Shown here: positions 34,943 through 42,756 of the stretch, one piece after another | Position numbering within the stretch: the first letter of the stretch is position 1 | Layout of the letters: each line of letters starts with the position of its first letter | Assembly: GCA_947627175.1 (NCBI GenBank) | Contig: CANQVA010000010.1 | Coordinates: 1 to 60,922, forward strand | DNA: 60,922 bases | Direction of reading: 5' to 3' | DNA from: an uncultured Ruminococcus sp. | Lineage (GTDB): Bacteria > Bacillota > Clostridia > Oscillospirales > Ruminococcaceae | Made by a program: the position numbers and the translations under genes | Notes under the pieces: generated by a model | What the model saw: the letters and a program-made list of their open reading frames with translations, nothing else | What the model was told of the DNA's origin: nothing | Database searches by the model: none

Positions 34943-37009
34943 TTAAAAGCCGACATATATCTCTTTTTTGTCGGTTTCCTCAGATTTAACTTCCTGTGTG
35001 GCAGTCGTCATATCAATTTCATATTCCGTGAACGAATTTTCCCTTGAAATTTTCAGATGTCTGCTTTTTAATTCACTGACATATTTTTCAATGTCAAATT
35101 CCATTTCGGGGTTATCGTCCAAGAGCATTGAATATTGCTTATGACGAGTAATGTCGTATTTATCGCTGAAAAAGGGACGGACACCCCTTAATTGCAAAAT
35201 ACATTTACCGCCGTCCATGACCGCTAATTCGTCCTGACTTTTCAACTCCTTTCCGAGTTTCTGGTAGTTCATTCCGTAACTTTCGGATTGTCCACGATTC
35301 GTTGAAGTATTGAAACTGTCAATCGTTTCCTTGCCTAAACTTTCGGAAATTTCTTTCAGCATGGACTTCTCCTTACCGCCCAGAAACAGCATCGTATCAC
35401 AGTTGCCCTCAATCGTATCTGCATTATCTTTGTAGATAGCCTTTAGCTGGCTTTTCGCTTGCAAGATGATACTTGCCGAAATCTCACGGCTTCGGATTGT
35501 CGCTATCAGTTTCTCAAACTGCGGTATTTCGCCAATATTCGCAAATTCGTCTAACAAACAGCGTACATGATAATTCAGTTTTCCACCTTTTAAATTGTCC
35601 GCTTTGGTACACAAAAGATTGAAAAGTTGGGAATACATGATTGCGACAAGGAAGTTAAATGTCGCATCAGTATCGGAAATGATGATGAAAAGTGCTGACA
35701 GTTCATCACCAAGTTTATCAAGATGAAGTTCGTCATAAGACGTAATTTCGAGAACCTCATCAATTGCAAATGGTGCGAGACGTGTTGAACAGGAAATTAA
35801 AATTGACTTTGCCGTTTTTCCTGCCGCAAGTTTGTACGCCTTATACTGCTTGATTGCAAACGCCCCTAAACGTCGTTGTTCCGCATCAGGTTTGTCCGCA
35901 AATAAATCCCTATAATCTTCCATGACATCAGGGTCATTGTGATTTGTGCCGTTCAGCCAACACTCCACGACTTCAAATTGAATGTCAATGCAATTCTTGA
36001 ATTCTTCATCGTCCTCACGGCATTCCGAGTTGTTGATCATTTCAATCAGCGTTTCAAAATTCCACTGTTCCTTTGGGTACATCGCAAAAATCAGTGCAAT
36101 ATACGCTGTATACAGCAATTTTTCCGCTTTCACCCAGAAATCATCTCCGGACGGCTGTTGGGAAGAAGAAGTATTTTTAATCAGCACTTCAACGAATTTG
36201 AGAATGTCTTTTTCACGGTTTTTCTGTGAAATATAGGCAAACGGGTTGTAGTGCATTGATTTCGCAAAATCAATTGTGTTAAAAACTTTAATTTTGTACG
36301 GCTCGTAAACAGGAATATACTTTCCTTTTTCGTCTTTCAGAAATTTTCCGTCAGTCGTTTTTCGGTACACAATTTTCCCGTCAATACGTTTCGGTCTGCC
36401 CCTTTGGAGCATTTTTCCGCACTCCACAAGCACCGTGCCTTTCGGATCAGTCACAACGTAACTGCTGTGCATCTGCATCAGATTCGGCTTGACAAAAAAT
36501 CGTGTTTTGCCTGAACCTGAACCACCGATAACAAGAATATTTTTGTTTCTTGCGTATTTTGGTGCGGAAGGTTTGCCCATTGTCAGAAACTCCGTTTTCG
36601 TGAGAATGACGTTGTTTTCGGGGCAGGAATTGTCCATATATGGCTCAATATCCTTTTCGCCGCCCCAGACGGCAGAACCGTATTCTTCGCCTTGACGGAA
36701 TTTTTTCTTGTTTTGCGACTTGATATAGAGGACAAGCCTCATCACACCCGCCAGACCCAAGCCGACAAAAATGTCCAACGGGTGTAAACTGGGAAAGACT
36801 TTTGCGAACGCCACACCGAGATTGTCCAAAAAAGGGAGAATTTTCTCCTGAAATCCGTCACCATCAGCCGTTCGGTACGCATAGCCGATTAAATCACCTG
36901 CATAGCCAAAAATCAGGTAGGGGAGCAATTTCAGAACGCCCTTTTTTAACTTTTTGGTGCTGACCTGCAAAGTTGCAGTTCCTTTCCCGAAAATTCGGCA
37001 TAAAAGCAA
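34943..37009 (-). CDS. VirD4-type coupling protein (TraG/TcpA-like)
   Basis: This 688-residue membrane ATPase brings the relaxase-DNA complex to the channel. It has N-terminal membrane segments (GVLKLLPYLIFGYAGDLIGY and FVGLGLAGVMRLVLYI). Walker A is GGSGSGKTRF (about residue 163) and Walker B is VRCLLDEFANIGEIP (about 485). Downstream motifs such as IRSREISASIILQAKSQL are typical of TraG/VirD4. The start is uncertain: the TTG at 37009 lacks a good ribosome site, and the strong AAGGAGTGA upstream lies in front of a different frame used by the end of pcfB. The two genes overlap by 64 bases in different frames. Confidence 0.92.
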   Translation of the reverse strand: MLLCRIFGKGTATLQVSTKKLKKGVLKLLPYLIFGYAGDLIGYAYRTADGDGFQEKILPFLDNLGVAFAKVFPSLHPLDIFVGLGLAGVMRLVLYIKSQNKKKFRQGEEYGSAVWGGEKDIEPYMDNSCPENNVILTKTEFLTMGKPSAPKYARNKNILVIGGSGSGKTRFFVKPNLMQMHSSYVVTDPKGTVLVECGKMLQRGRPKRIDGKIVYRKTTDGKFLKDEKGKYIPVYEPYKIKVFNTIDFAKSMHYNPFAYISQKNREKDILKFVEVLIKNTSSSQQPSGDDFWVKAEKLLYTAYIALIFAMYPKEQWNFETLIEMINNSECREDDEEFKNCIDIQFEVVECWLNGTNHNDPDVMEDYRDLFADKPDAEQRRLGAFAIKQYKAYKLAAGKTAKSILISCSTRLAPFAIDEVLEITSYDELHLDKLGDELSALFIIISDTDATFNFLVAIMYSQLFNLLCTKADNLKGGKLNYHVRCLLDEFANIGEIPQFEKLIATIRSREISASIILQAKSQLKAIYKDNADTIEGNCDTMLFLGGKEKSMLKEISESLGKETIDSFNTSTNRGQSESYGMNYQKLGKELKSQDELAVMDGGKCILQLRGVRPFFSDKYDITRHKQYSMLLDDNPEMEFDIEKYVSELKSRHLKISRENSFTEYEIDMTTATQEVKSEETDKKEIYVGF

Positions 37010-37524
37010 GCCGTTGAAATAATATCACTCCTTGCAAATGGCAAGAAATAGCAAAATCTCATCTTCTGTTCTCCCTTGTTTTCTCTCTGTTTTTGCTTGC
37101 GTGGTCTGTTTGCGACTTTCTGTGCCTGTTGCTGCATTTGTTCACGAGTAAATTCGCCACGCTTTTTGCCCTGTCCTTTACCGATATATTCAGAAAATGC
37201 CCTTTTGAAATCCTCTGTTTTCGCAGCGGAAAAGAAAACATGATACGTCGGCGAATTGTTTCTATCTTTTTTCAGGGCGAAATCCACATCATATTTTCGT
37301 GCGGTTTTCAGAAAATCCCCGATATTTCGGTCGGAAACTTCAATATTGTCAAGTTTGGAAACGGACTTTTCCTGCAATTGCTTATAGGTCATGCGATCTT
37401 TCTTTTCGGATTTGCCCGACAAAAATTCCTGCAAAGCCGATTTGAGAATGTCCACAGTCATTTTTTCTGCTTTCACCGAAATATCAATGGTTTTCCGTGT
37501 TCCGTTTTCAAAATCAGACGGCAT
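36946..37524 (-). CDS. PcfB family conjugation protein (DUF3801)
   Basis: This protein of 192 residues as read follows the PcfB/DUF3801 pattern (ALQEFLSGK, MTYKQLQEKSVSKLDNIEV, IGDFLKTARKYDVDFALKKD, then PTYHVFFSAAKTEDFKRAF and a basic C-terminus rich in Lys, Arg and Gln). PcfB of pCF10 is needed for conjugation and works with the coupling protein PcfC. The last 35 residues or so, from MRFCYFLPF on, look unlike the family's usual basic tail. They overlap the VirD4 frame, and a small frame disturbance there cannot be excluded. The helix-strand-strand-helix core resembles the small module in the distal ICE genes. Confidence 0.85.
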   Translation of the reverse strand: MPSDFENGTRKTIDISVKAEKMTVDILKSALQEFLSGKSEKKDRMTYKQLQEKSVSKLDNIEVSDRNIGDFLKTARKYDVDFALKKDRNNSPTYHVFFSAAKTEDFKRAFSEYIGKGQGKKRGEFTREQMQQQAQKVANRPRKQKQRENKGEQKMRFCYFLPFARSDIISTACFYAEFSGKELQLCRSAPKS

Positions 37525-37772
37525 TATGCACCACCGCCCTCGTCTGGTGTCATCTTAAACGTAGAAAATGATTCATTGCTGAGCCATTCAACAAAGTCCG
37601 ATTTTGCTTTCATTGCGGAATGTCTGTCCGCATAACTGCCAAGCAGAATTGCATCAATTTTCCTGTCCATACTCGTCACGCCAAGAAGATTGTAACCGAG
37701 AAGATTCTCGTCATCGTCAAGTTTCTCGTCAACATAAATTGCAAGTAATTTGTCGAAATCCTCGAACATCAC
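37524..37772 (-). CDS. Small ICE protein upstream of pcfB
   Basis: This soluble protein of up to 82 residues begins (M)MFEDFDKLLAIYVDEKL and continues LLGYNLLGVTSMDRKIDAI. It overlaps pcfB by one base, which suggests coupling. The start is uncertain, because the frame stays open upstream to about 37,820 and the ribosome-like AGGTGAT lies there without an ATG in frame. I do not recognise a family. The 166 bases up to the plus-strand gene at 37939 hold only a plus-strand promoter and a T/A-rich stretch. Confidence 0.6.
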   Translation of the reverse strand: MMFEDFDKLLAIYVDEKLDDDENLLGYNLLGVTSMDRKIDAILLGSYADRHSAMKAKSDFVEWLSNESFSTFKMTPDEGGGA

Positions 37773-37873
37773 ATTGAGAATACGCCTGTCTATTTCACGG
37801 CATTCAGGTATACTATCACCTCACAATCATCAGCACCACCCCTTTCAAATTTTATAAAAAATTACGGAAAATA

Positions 37874-37902
37874 TTGACATTTTCAGGAAAATCTGGTATA
37901 AT
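37874..37902 (+). promoter_or_regulatory. Consensus sigma-A promoter of the zinc-ribbon-like gene
   Basis: TTGACA and TATAAT are exactly 17 bases apart. Transcription would start near 37909, about 30 bases before the ATG. The sequence resembles the promoter of the Syd-like gene at 32694. Confidence 0.85.
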
Positions 37903-37938
37903 TCTGGCGTAATAATCGAATTCAGGAGAAGTTAGGAT

Positions 37939-38289
37939 ATGTGGATTAGATGTAAATGTGGAAATATTATACATGATAACACCGACAATTTGTCTTACAA
38001 AGGTCATATAATATCAGATAAAGAATATTTTAAGCTGCTTGATTTATTAGATAAAATGATTGAATCACCTGCTAAAAATCGTGAAAATTTAATAATGACT
38101 TATAGAGCTAATTTATCAGGATATATTAAAATCAAATTGATTTTTCAATGTTCAAAATGTGGAAGAGTTTTAATTGAAGATGAAAATAACAGGTATTGTA
38201 GCTTTATACCTGACGAACATGAAAAAATTGATTTATTGGATTTCAATGGTAATGATACAATAGATTACAAATATAAATGTAAAAAATAA
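37939..38289 (+). CDS. Small protein with paired Cys motifs (zinc-ribbon-like)
   Basis: This 116-residue protein has an N-terminal CKCG (residues 5-8) and a central CSKCGRVL (about 71-78), a split four-Cys layout that could bind zinc. The middle is helical (EYFKLLDLLDKMIESP) and the C-terminus is Lys-rich (YKYKCKK). The gene is plus strand with its own consensus promoter and terminator, is AT-rich and lies against the ICE direction, so it looks like an inserted cargo cassette. The function is unknown. Its promoter resembles that of the Syd-like gene, so a shared origin (perhaps an immunity-type gene) is possible. Confidence 0.65.
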   Translation: MWIRCKCGNIIHDNTDNLSYKGHIISDKEYFKLLDLLDKMIESPAKNRENLIMTYRANLSGYIKIKLIFQCSKCGRVLIEDENNRYCSFIPDEHEKIDLLDFNGNDTIDYKYKCKK

Positions 38290-38326
38290 ATTTTGATTTA
38301 TTTTAATCGTAAATTACTAATCACAG

Positions 38327-38365
38327 AGCACGCTTTCAAATTATTTTGAGAGAGTGCTTTTTAAG
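38327..38365 (+). terminator. Terminator of the zinc-ribbon-like gene
   Basis: AGCACGCTTTCAAA pairs with TTTTGAGAGAGTGCT with two mismatches, followed by TTTTT. The right arm lies over decayed coding sequence of the minus-strand winged-helix gene. Confidence 0.6.
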
Positions 38366-38405
38366 TTTTTCATTTCTTTTCAGTTCGACAAGAGCAGACT
38401 CAACA

Positions 38406-38957
38406 TCAGTTTTGCCGTTCACACAAATTCCAGTAATTCGGCAAAGAAAGCACTTTGAGCAGAAAACCAAGAAATTTATTCTTGATGTTCTTGTTTCTTA
38501 AAAGTTTGTTGCTGATCATGGTGAAATTGCTGTCTTTCTTCACACGGTTCAGCGTGGCATTGTCCACCGTGAACGTCTCAATCACATAGTTGTACTGTGG
38601 GAGAGAGGTGTCAAGTACCGAATATTCGTAGAAATCATAAACATAGTGGATTCTGCCGTCAGGAGATTCGTTCGGCATCTGCATAGTCTTTTTAAGATAG
38701 CCCCATTCCTCCAATTCGGCAAGGGCAGATTCGACGGCAGTTTCGCCGTCCGCACAAATAGCAATAATTCCTGCCTTCGTGAAATTCCAGTTCGGCGGTA
38801 AATCCATCACCCTTCCAAGCAGACCGATTGCCTGACAGCTTATTTTAGTTGACCGCACAAAGCAATTGCTCAAAACGGCATAACCGCCAGATTTATGTAC
38901 CCGACAGACCGTATCGGAGACAGTCTTTTTTATAAATTTTTTATCCATTTTACTCAC
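38406..38957 (-). CDS. Winged-helix protein with a duplicated unit, second copy broken
   Basis: This 183-residue protein has the unit LSNCFVRSTKISCQAIGLL, then PPNWNFTKAGIIAICADGET and ALAELEEWGYLKK, a winged-helix DNA-binding pattern seen in replication-initiator or DnaD-like proteins. A second copy begins at ISNKLLRNKNIKNKFLGFLL and stops at PNYWNL. Just downstream, sequence for ICVNGKTDVESALVELK survives in another frame, so about 25 bases (the equivalent of FTKAGIIA) were lost. The protein is therefore truncated. It lies at the right end of the ICE next to TCTACC repeats and could be a regulator or replication factor of the element. Confidence 0.7.
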   Translation of the reverse strand: MSKMDKKFIKKTVSDTVCRVHKSGGYAVLSNCFVRSTKISCQAIGLLGRVMDLPPNWNFTKAGIIAICADGETAVESALAELEEWGYLKKTMQMPNESPDGRIHYVYDFYEYSVLDTSLPQYNYVIETFTVDNATLNRVKKDSNFTMISNKLLRNKNIKNKFLGFLLKVLSLPNYWNLCERQN

Positions 38958-38961
38958 CTCA

Positions 38962-39237
38962 TCAGTATATGAATTCCATGTTTGCTATTCTCAGTTTGTT
39001 TACCCCGTAGACACAGCCGTAAGGTTTTTCAATTTCAAAAAGAAAACCTCTTTTTGTCAATTCATTTACAGCAGTTTTGATTTCTTCGTCTGAAAAATCA
39101 GACAGAACATCTATTTTAACAATTTCATCAATTGTGGAATAATCGCATTCTTTTTCATTCATCATCGTATGCAGAACAGTCATCTGTTCCTCTGAAAATC
39201 TCAGGTTCGGCACACCAATCGCACTTGGGTTCGGCAT
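38962..39237 (-). CDS. Small winged-helix-like ICE protein
   Basis: This 91-residue soluble protein has the pattern FSEEQMTVLHTMMNEKECDYSTI, then FSDEEIKTAVNELTKRGFLFEI and a short beta hairpin (KPYGCVYGVNKLRIA), a small winged-helix layout. GGAGG lies upstream of the ATG. It is four bases from the next winged-helix gene, so they form an operon at the ICE end. No family name is recognised. Confidence 0.6.
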   Translation of the reverse strand: MPNPSAIGVPNLRFSEEQMTVLHTMMNEKECDYSTIDEIVKIDVLSDFSDEEIKTAVNELTKRGFLFEIEKPYGCVYGVNKLRIANMEFIY

Positions 39238-39410
39238 AGAAAGACCTCCTTGTTGGCTCAGAAAAATATTTTTAAATTTCTTTTGTAATAACTAATCAAT
39301 ATTTAATTCAGGACATAAAAATAGCGAACAGTGTTCCTTGATATGAAACACCGTCCGTTGGGGTATTCAATTTGTCAACAGACTTATGCCGATTTGGGCT
39401 TATTTTGGTT

Positions 39411-39562
39411 GTCTACCAGTTTTCTACCAACTTTTTCTCCCGTTGGCATCTACCGATTGTCTACCAAATTTCTACAAGATTTCTTAAAATTTGTGATTTT
39501 TGAGAACAACGGAAACTCGCTGATTTCCTCATTTCTACCAACTTAAACGGCGATTCTACGCC
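39411..39562 (+). repeat. Cluster of TCTACC-type short repeats (iteron-like)
   Basis: Seven copies of TCTACCAA or close variants begin at about 39411, 39422, 39448, 39460, 39471, 39533 and 39554. Several are 10-12 bases apart, about one helical turn. The region lies between the winged-helix genes and the chromosomal sugar operon, in a gap of about 500 bases with no gene. It could be a binding array for one of the winged-helix proteins, an origin-like region or an end sequence of the ICE. Nothing else is recognised in the gap except the promoter at 39689. Confidence 0.5.
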
Positions 39563-39688
39563 AATTTGGCAATGTTTAATGATACTTGGTGATAAATGGC
39601 GATAAAGTGGTTTAGGTTTATCATATTCTGTTGAAATTTGCAATATACAAAGATGAAATGTTATCATTCTGTAACAAATATATTATAC

Positions 39689-39717
39689 TTGATTTTCAGT
39701 AAGAAATATATTATAAT
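39689..39717 (+). promoter_or_regulatory. Sigma-A promoter of the sugar uptake operon
   Basis: TTGATT and TATAAT are 17 bases apart. The transcript would start near 39724, and AAAGGGAGG lies before the ATG at 39750. No catabolite-responsive element was identified with confidence. Confidence 0.75.
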
Positions 39718-39749
39718 AATATCATATTATTCGCAAAGGGAGGTATATT

Positions 39750-41048
39750 ATGAGAAAAATACTGATTTCTGCATTGTGCATTATTGCTGTGCTTTATTCA
39801 TGCGGAAAAAAAGATTCTTCTGTTACACTCCCCGACGGTTCACTTGATAAATGTACACTGCGTTTTTCATGGTGGGGAGGAGATGACCGCCATGAAGCAA
39901 CACTTAAAGCTATAGAACTATGGAACAGTATACACCCCGATATTGAAATAAAACCCGAATACGGCGGTTGGGACGGCTGGTCAGAAAAAATAAATACTCA
40001 GATAAGTTCAGGAACAGAAGCCGATATTATGCAGATAAACTATGACTGGCTTGTTACTCTTTCTCCCGATGGTACAGGTTTCTATGACCTCAATAAACTT
40101 GATGATTTTCTTGACCTTTCAGGTTTCAGAGATGATGTGCTTTCATTCGGCAATGTAAACGGACATCTGAACGCCGTCGCCGTTTCAGTCAGTGGCAGGG
40201 GACTTTTTTATAATTCCAAAGTTTTTGAAAGGCTCGGTGTTGAATATCCGTCAACATGGGACGAACTTGTCGGACTTGGGAAAACTTTCGGTGAACATGG
40301 GCTGTATCCTCTTGATTTGGATATACAGTCGGGCGGAACTGCGTGGTATCTTGCTGTTGTTTACGTTCAGCAGAAAACGGGAAATAATTTTATAGATATG
40401 AACGGAAATTTAGGTTTTTCAGTGGAAAACCTTCAGACTGCACTTGATTTCTATAAACTGCTTGAAGATAATCATGTTATAAGAAACGTCCGCACACGTA
40501 CCGATTCAGACGGAAACGCCGCACTTTATCAATCCCCCGAATTTATAAACGGAAATATAGCAGGTGTTCTTGAATGGGGCAGTGCAGTCGGAAAATATGA
40601 ATCAGTACTTGAAGAAGGCGTTCTTGAAGCAGGGGATTTTCTTAAAGATGACAGTGGAAATTCAGGCGGTTGGTTTGTCAAGCCGTCGCTGTTATATGCA
40701 ATATCTGCAAATACTAAATATCCCGACGAATCAGCCGAATTTATTGACTTTCTTCTTAATAATGAAGAATGTGCCGATATTCTGGGAACGTCAAGGGGTA
40801 TTCCTGCATCAAGTTATGCGGAGAAACGGCTTGAATCAACAGGCAAAATTGCGGGACTTGTTCAGGAAAACTATGAAATGCTTGAAAGTATGGATACTGT
40901 TACTATAAGTCCATATATGGAACTTGCACGCATGAAAGAATTTTATAATGATGCAATAGAAAAAGTGTCATATAAGCTTGCTGATACTCATGAAGTAGCA
41001 CAGGAACTATATAATAATATAAATGATTATCTGGAGAGTTTAAAATGA
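39750..41048 (+). CDS. Sugar ABC transporter substrate-binding lipoprotein
   Basis: This 432-residue extracellular solute-binding protein of the family 1 type has a lipoprotein signal (ILISALCIIAVLYSC, Cys18 as the lipid site). The mature part begins with the usual CTLRFSWWGGDDRH strand and includes ADIMQINYDWLV and TAWYLAVVYVQQKTG. Such proteins capture oligosaccharides at the membrane. The next genes encode two permeases and a GH105 hydrolase. The ligand is therefore probably an unsaturated rhamnogalacturonan disaccharide or a related pectin fragment (inference from context). The stop overlaps the permease start by four bases. Confidence 0.92.
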   Translation: MRKILISALCIIAVLYSCGKKDSSVTLPDGSLDKCTLRFSWWGGDDRHEATLKAIELWNSIHPDIEIKPEYGGWDGWSEKINTQISSGTEADIMQINYDWLVTLSPDGTGFYDLNKLDDFLDLSGFRDDVLSFGNVNGHLNAVAVSVSGRGLFYNSKVFERLGVEYPSTWDELVGLGKTFGEHGLYPLDLDIQSGGTAWYLAVVYVQQKTGNNFIDMNGNLGFSVENLQTALDFYKLLEDNHVIRNVRTRTDSDGNAALYQSPEFINGNIAGVLEWGSAVGKYESVLEEGVLEAGDFLKDDSGNSGGWFVKPSLLYAISANTKYPDESAEFIDFLLNNEECADILGTSRGIPASSYAEKRLESTGKIAGLVQENYEMLESMDTVTISPYMELARMKEFYNDAIEKVSYKLADTHEVAQELYNNINDYLESLK

Positions 41049-41935
41049 AAAAAAATTACCATAATTCCGTTGGTGTCGGAAAATATACGGGACTTGTTTT
41101 AATAAGTCCGTTTATAGCAGGATTTTTTATATTTATTCTGTACCCGTTTGTGTGTTCGTTTGTTACAGGTATGACAAATTACGACAATATACATCAGCCG
41201 GAATTTGTCGGATTTGAAAATTACATAAATATGTTTTCAGACAGCGATTTTATAAATGCCGTGGGCGTTACGCTGAAATATACATTGCTTTTCGTTCCAC
41301 TTAAAATTATTGTTTCACTTTTTACTGCACTTCTTTTAAGTCTTGAAATAAAAGGCATAGGCATATTCAGGACAGTTTTTTATATACCATCTGTTTTAGG
41401 GGCAAATCTTGCTGTTGTCATAATGTGGCAGTATCTTTTTACACGTAATGGACTTGTAAATCAGTTTCTTGAAATTATAGGAATTTCCCCTGTAAGCTGG
41501 TACGGAAATCCCGACTGTTCGATATTTATAATTATACTTTTAAGACTATGGGAATTTGGTTCAGCTATGGTTATATTTCTTACAGCACTTAGAGATATTC
41601 CAAAAGAATATTACGATGCCGCAAAAGTTGACGGTTGCGGAAAAGTAAAATCTTTTTTTCTGATAACATTGCCTCTGCTTAAAAACGTTATTTTTATGAA
41701 TATCGTTTTACAGACAATATCCGCATTACAGGAATTTAATGCCCCTTATATGATTACACACGGCGAACCCCTGAACAATACATATACTGTTGGTATGCTT
41801 ATTTATGACGAAATGTTCAAATATTATAATGCAGGCTATGCAAACGCTGTTTCATGGGTTTTGTTTATGCTTACGGCTATAGTGGTTTTCATTATGTTCA
41901 GGATTACAGGCAGACTGAAGGAGGAAATGCAATGA
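41045..41935 (+). CDS. Sugar ABC transporter permease (MalF/UgpA-like)
   Basis: This 296-residue inner-membrane permease has about six helices. The EAA loop that contacts the ATPase reads EYYDAAKVDGCGKVKSFFLI. The N-terminal FILYPFVCSFVTGM is typical of the MalF group. It would pair with the downstream MalG-like permease. No ATPase gene is in the operon; a shared MsmK-type ATPase elsewhere is the usual solution. It overlaps both neighbours by ATGA-type junctions. Confidence 0.92.
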   Translation: MKKNYHNSVGVGKYTGLVLISPFIAGFFIFILYPFVCSFVTGMTNYDNIHQPEFVGFENYINMFSDSDFINAVGVTLKYTLLFVPLKIIVSLFTALLLSLEIKGIGIFRTVFYIPSVLGANLAVVIMWQYLFTRNGLVNQFLEIIGISPVSWYGNPDCSIFIIILLRLWEFGSAMVIFLTALRDIPKEYYDAAKVDGCGKVKSFFLITLPLLKNVIFMNIVLQTISALQEFNAPYMITHGEPLNNTYTVGMLIYDEMFKYYNAGYANAVSWVLFMLTAIVVFIMFRITGRLKEEMQ

Positions 41936-42756
41936 AAAAATTCTTTGTTTATCTTGTTCTGACTGTCATTGCACTGATAATGCTTTATCCGCTTTTGTGG
42001 CTTGTCGGTGCTTCGTTCAAGTCAAATCGTGAAATATACAGTTCTATATGGTTCATGCCCGAAAAATTTGACTTTGAAGTTTATGCGAAAGCGTGGAAAA
42101 CAAATACAGGTTATACTATGGGACATTATTTTCTGAATACGTTTGCGGTGATTGTTCCGAAAACTGTTTTTGCCGTTGTATCTTCCGTACTGACGGCATA
42201 CGGGTTTGCAAGGTTTGACTTTCCGCTGAAAAAATTTTTCTTTTCAATGCTTATGGGGGGAATGTTCATGCCGTCGATTGTAACAATAATGCCTATGTAT
42301 ATTATGTGGGGAAAACTGGGTTTTCTTGACAGTTATGTACCTCTTACTCTGCCGTCGCTTTTTGCGTGTGAGGGAATGTTTGTGTTCATGCTTATTCAGT
42401 TTTTCAGGAGATTACCTAAAGAACTTGACGAGGCTGCACGCATTGACGGGTGCGGAACTTTCAGAACATTATTTTATGTTCTTATTCCATGCATAAAGCC
42501 GGCAGTGATTTCAGTTGCAGTTTTTAATTTTCTATGGACTATGAACGACTTTTTAAATCCGCTTATTTTTATTAACTCAACTGAAAAATATACTCTTTCA
42601 CTTGCATTAAGAACGTCTGTTGACAGTACGGGGCAAGGGTATGAAGAATGTAAAGTAATAGCTATGTCTGTAATAGGACTGATACCGTCAATAGCTGTTT
42701 TTGCTGCTGCACAGAAAAAATTTATAAGTGGTATTACTGTAGGAGGAATTTCGTAA
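41932..42756 (+). CDS. Sugar ABC transporter permease (MalG/UgpE-like)
   Basis: This 274-residue permease begins MKKFFVYLVLTVIALIMLYP and has the EAA loop LDEAARIDGCGTFRTLFYVL. The C-terminal AAQKKFISGITVGGIS is typical of the MalG group. The start is chosen at the ATG that overlaps the previous stop (ATGA), and the ribosome site AAGGAGG lies just upstream within the previous gene. The stop overlaps the GH105 start. Confidence 0.93.
   Translation: MKKFFVYLVLTVIALIMLYPLLWLVGASFKSNREIYSSIWFMPEKFDFEVYAKAWKTNTGYTMGHYFLNTFAVIVPKTVFAVVSSVLTAYGFARFDFPLKKFFFSMLMGGMFMPSIVTIMPMYIMWGKLGFLDSYVPLTLPSLFACEGMFVFMLIQFFRRLPKELDEAARIDGCGTFRTLFYVLIPCIKPAVISVAVFNFLWTMNDFLNPLIFINSTEKYTLSLALRTSVDSTGQGYEECKVIAMSVIGLIPSIAVFAAAQKKFISGITVGGIS

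Noticed and set aside
39405..39565. Possible CRISPR array
   Set aside because: The repeats are only six to eight bases long and unevenly spaced, without spacers of constant length and without cas genes.
39238..39749. tRNA gene as ICE attachment site
   Set aside because: No cloverleaf or tRNA 3' end could be found in the gap, so the insertion site of the ICE cannot be named from this end.
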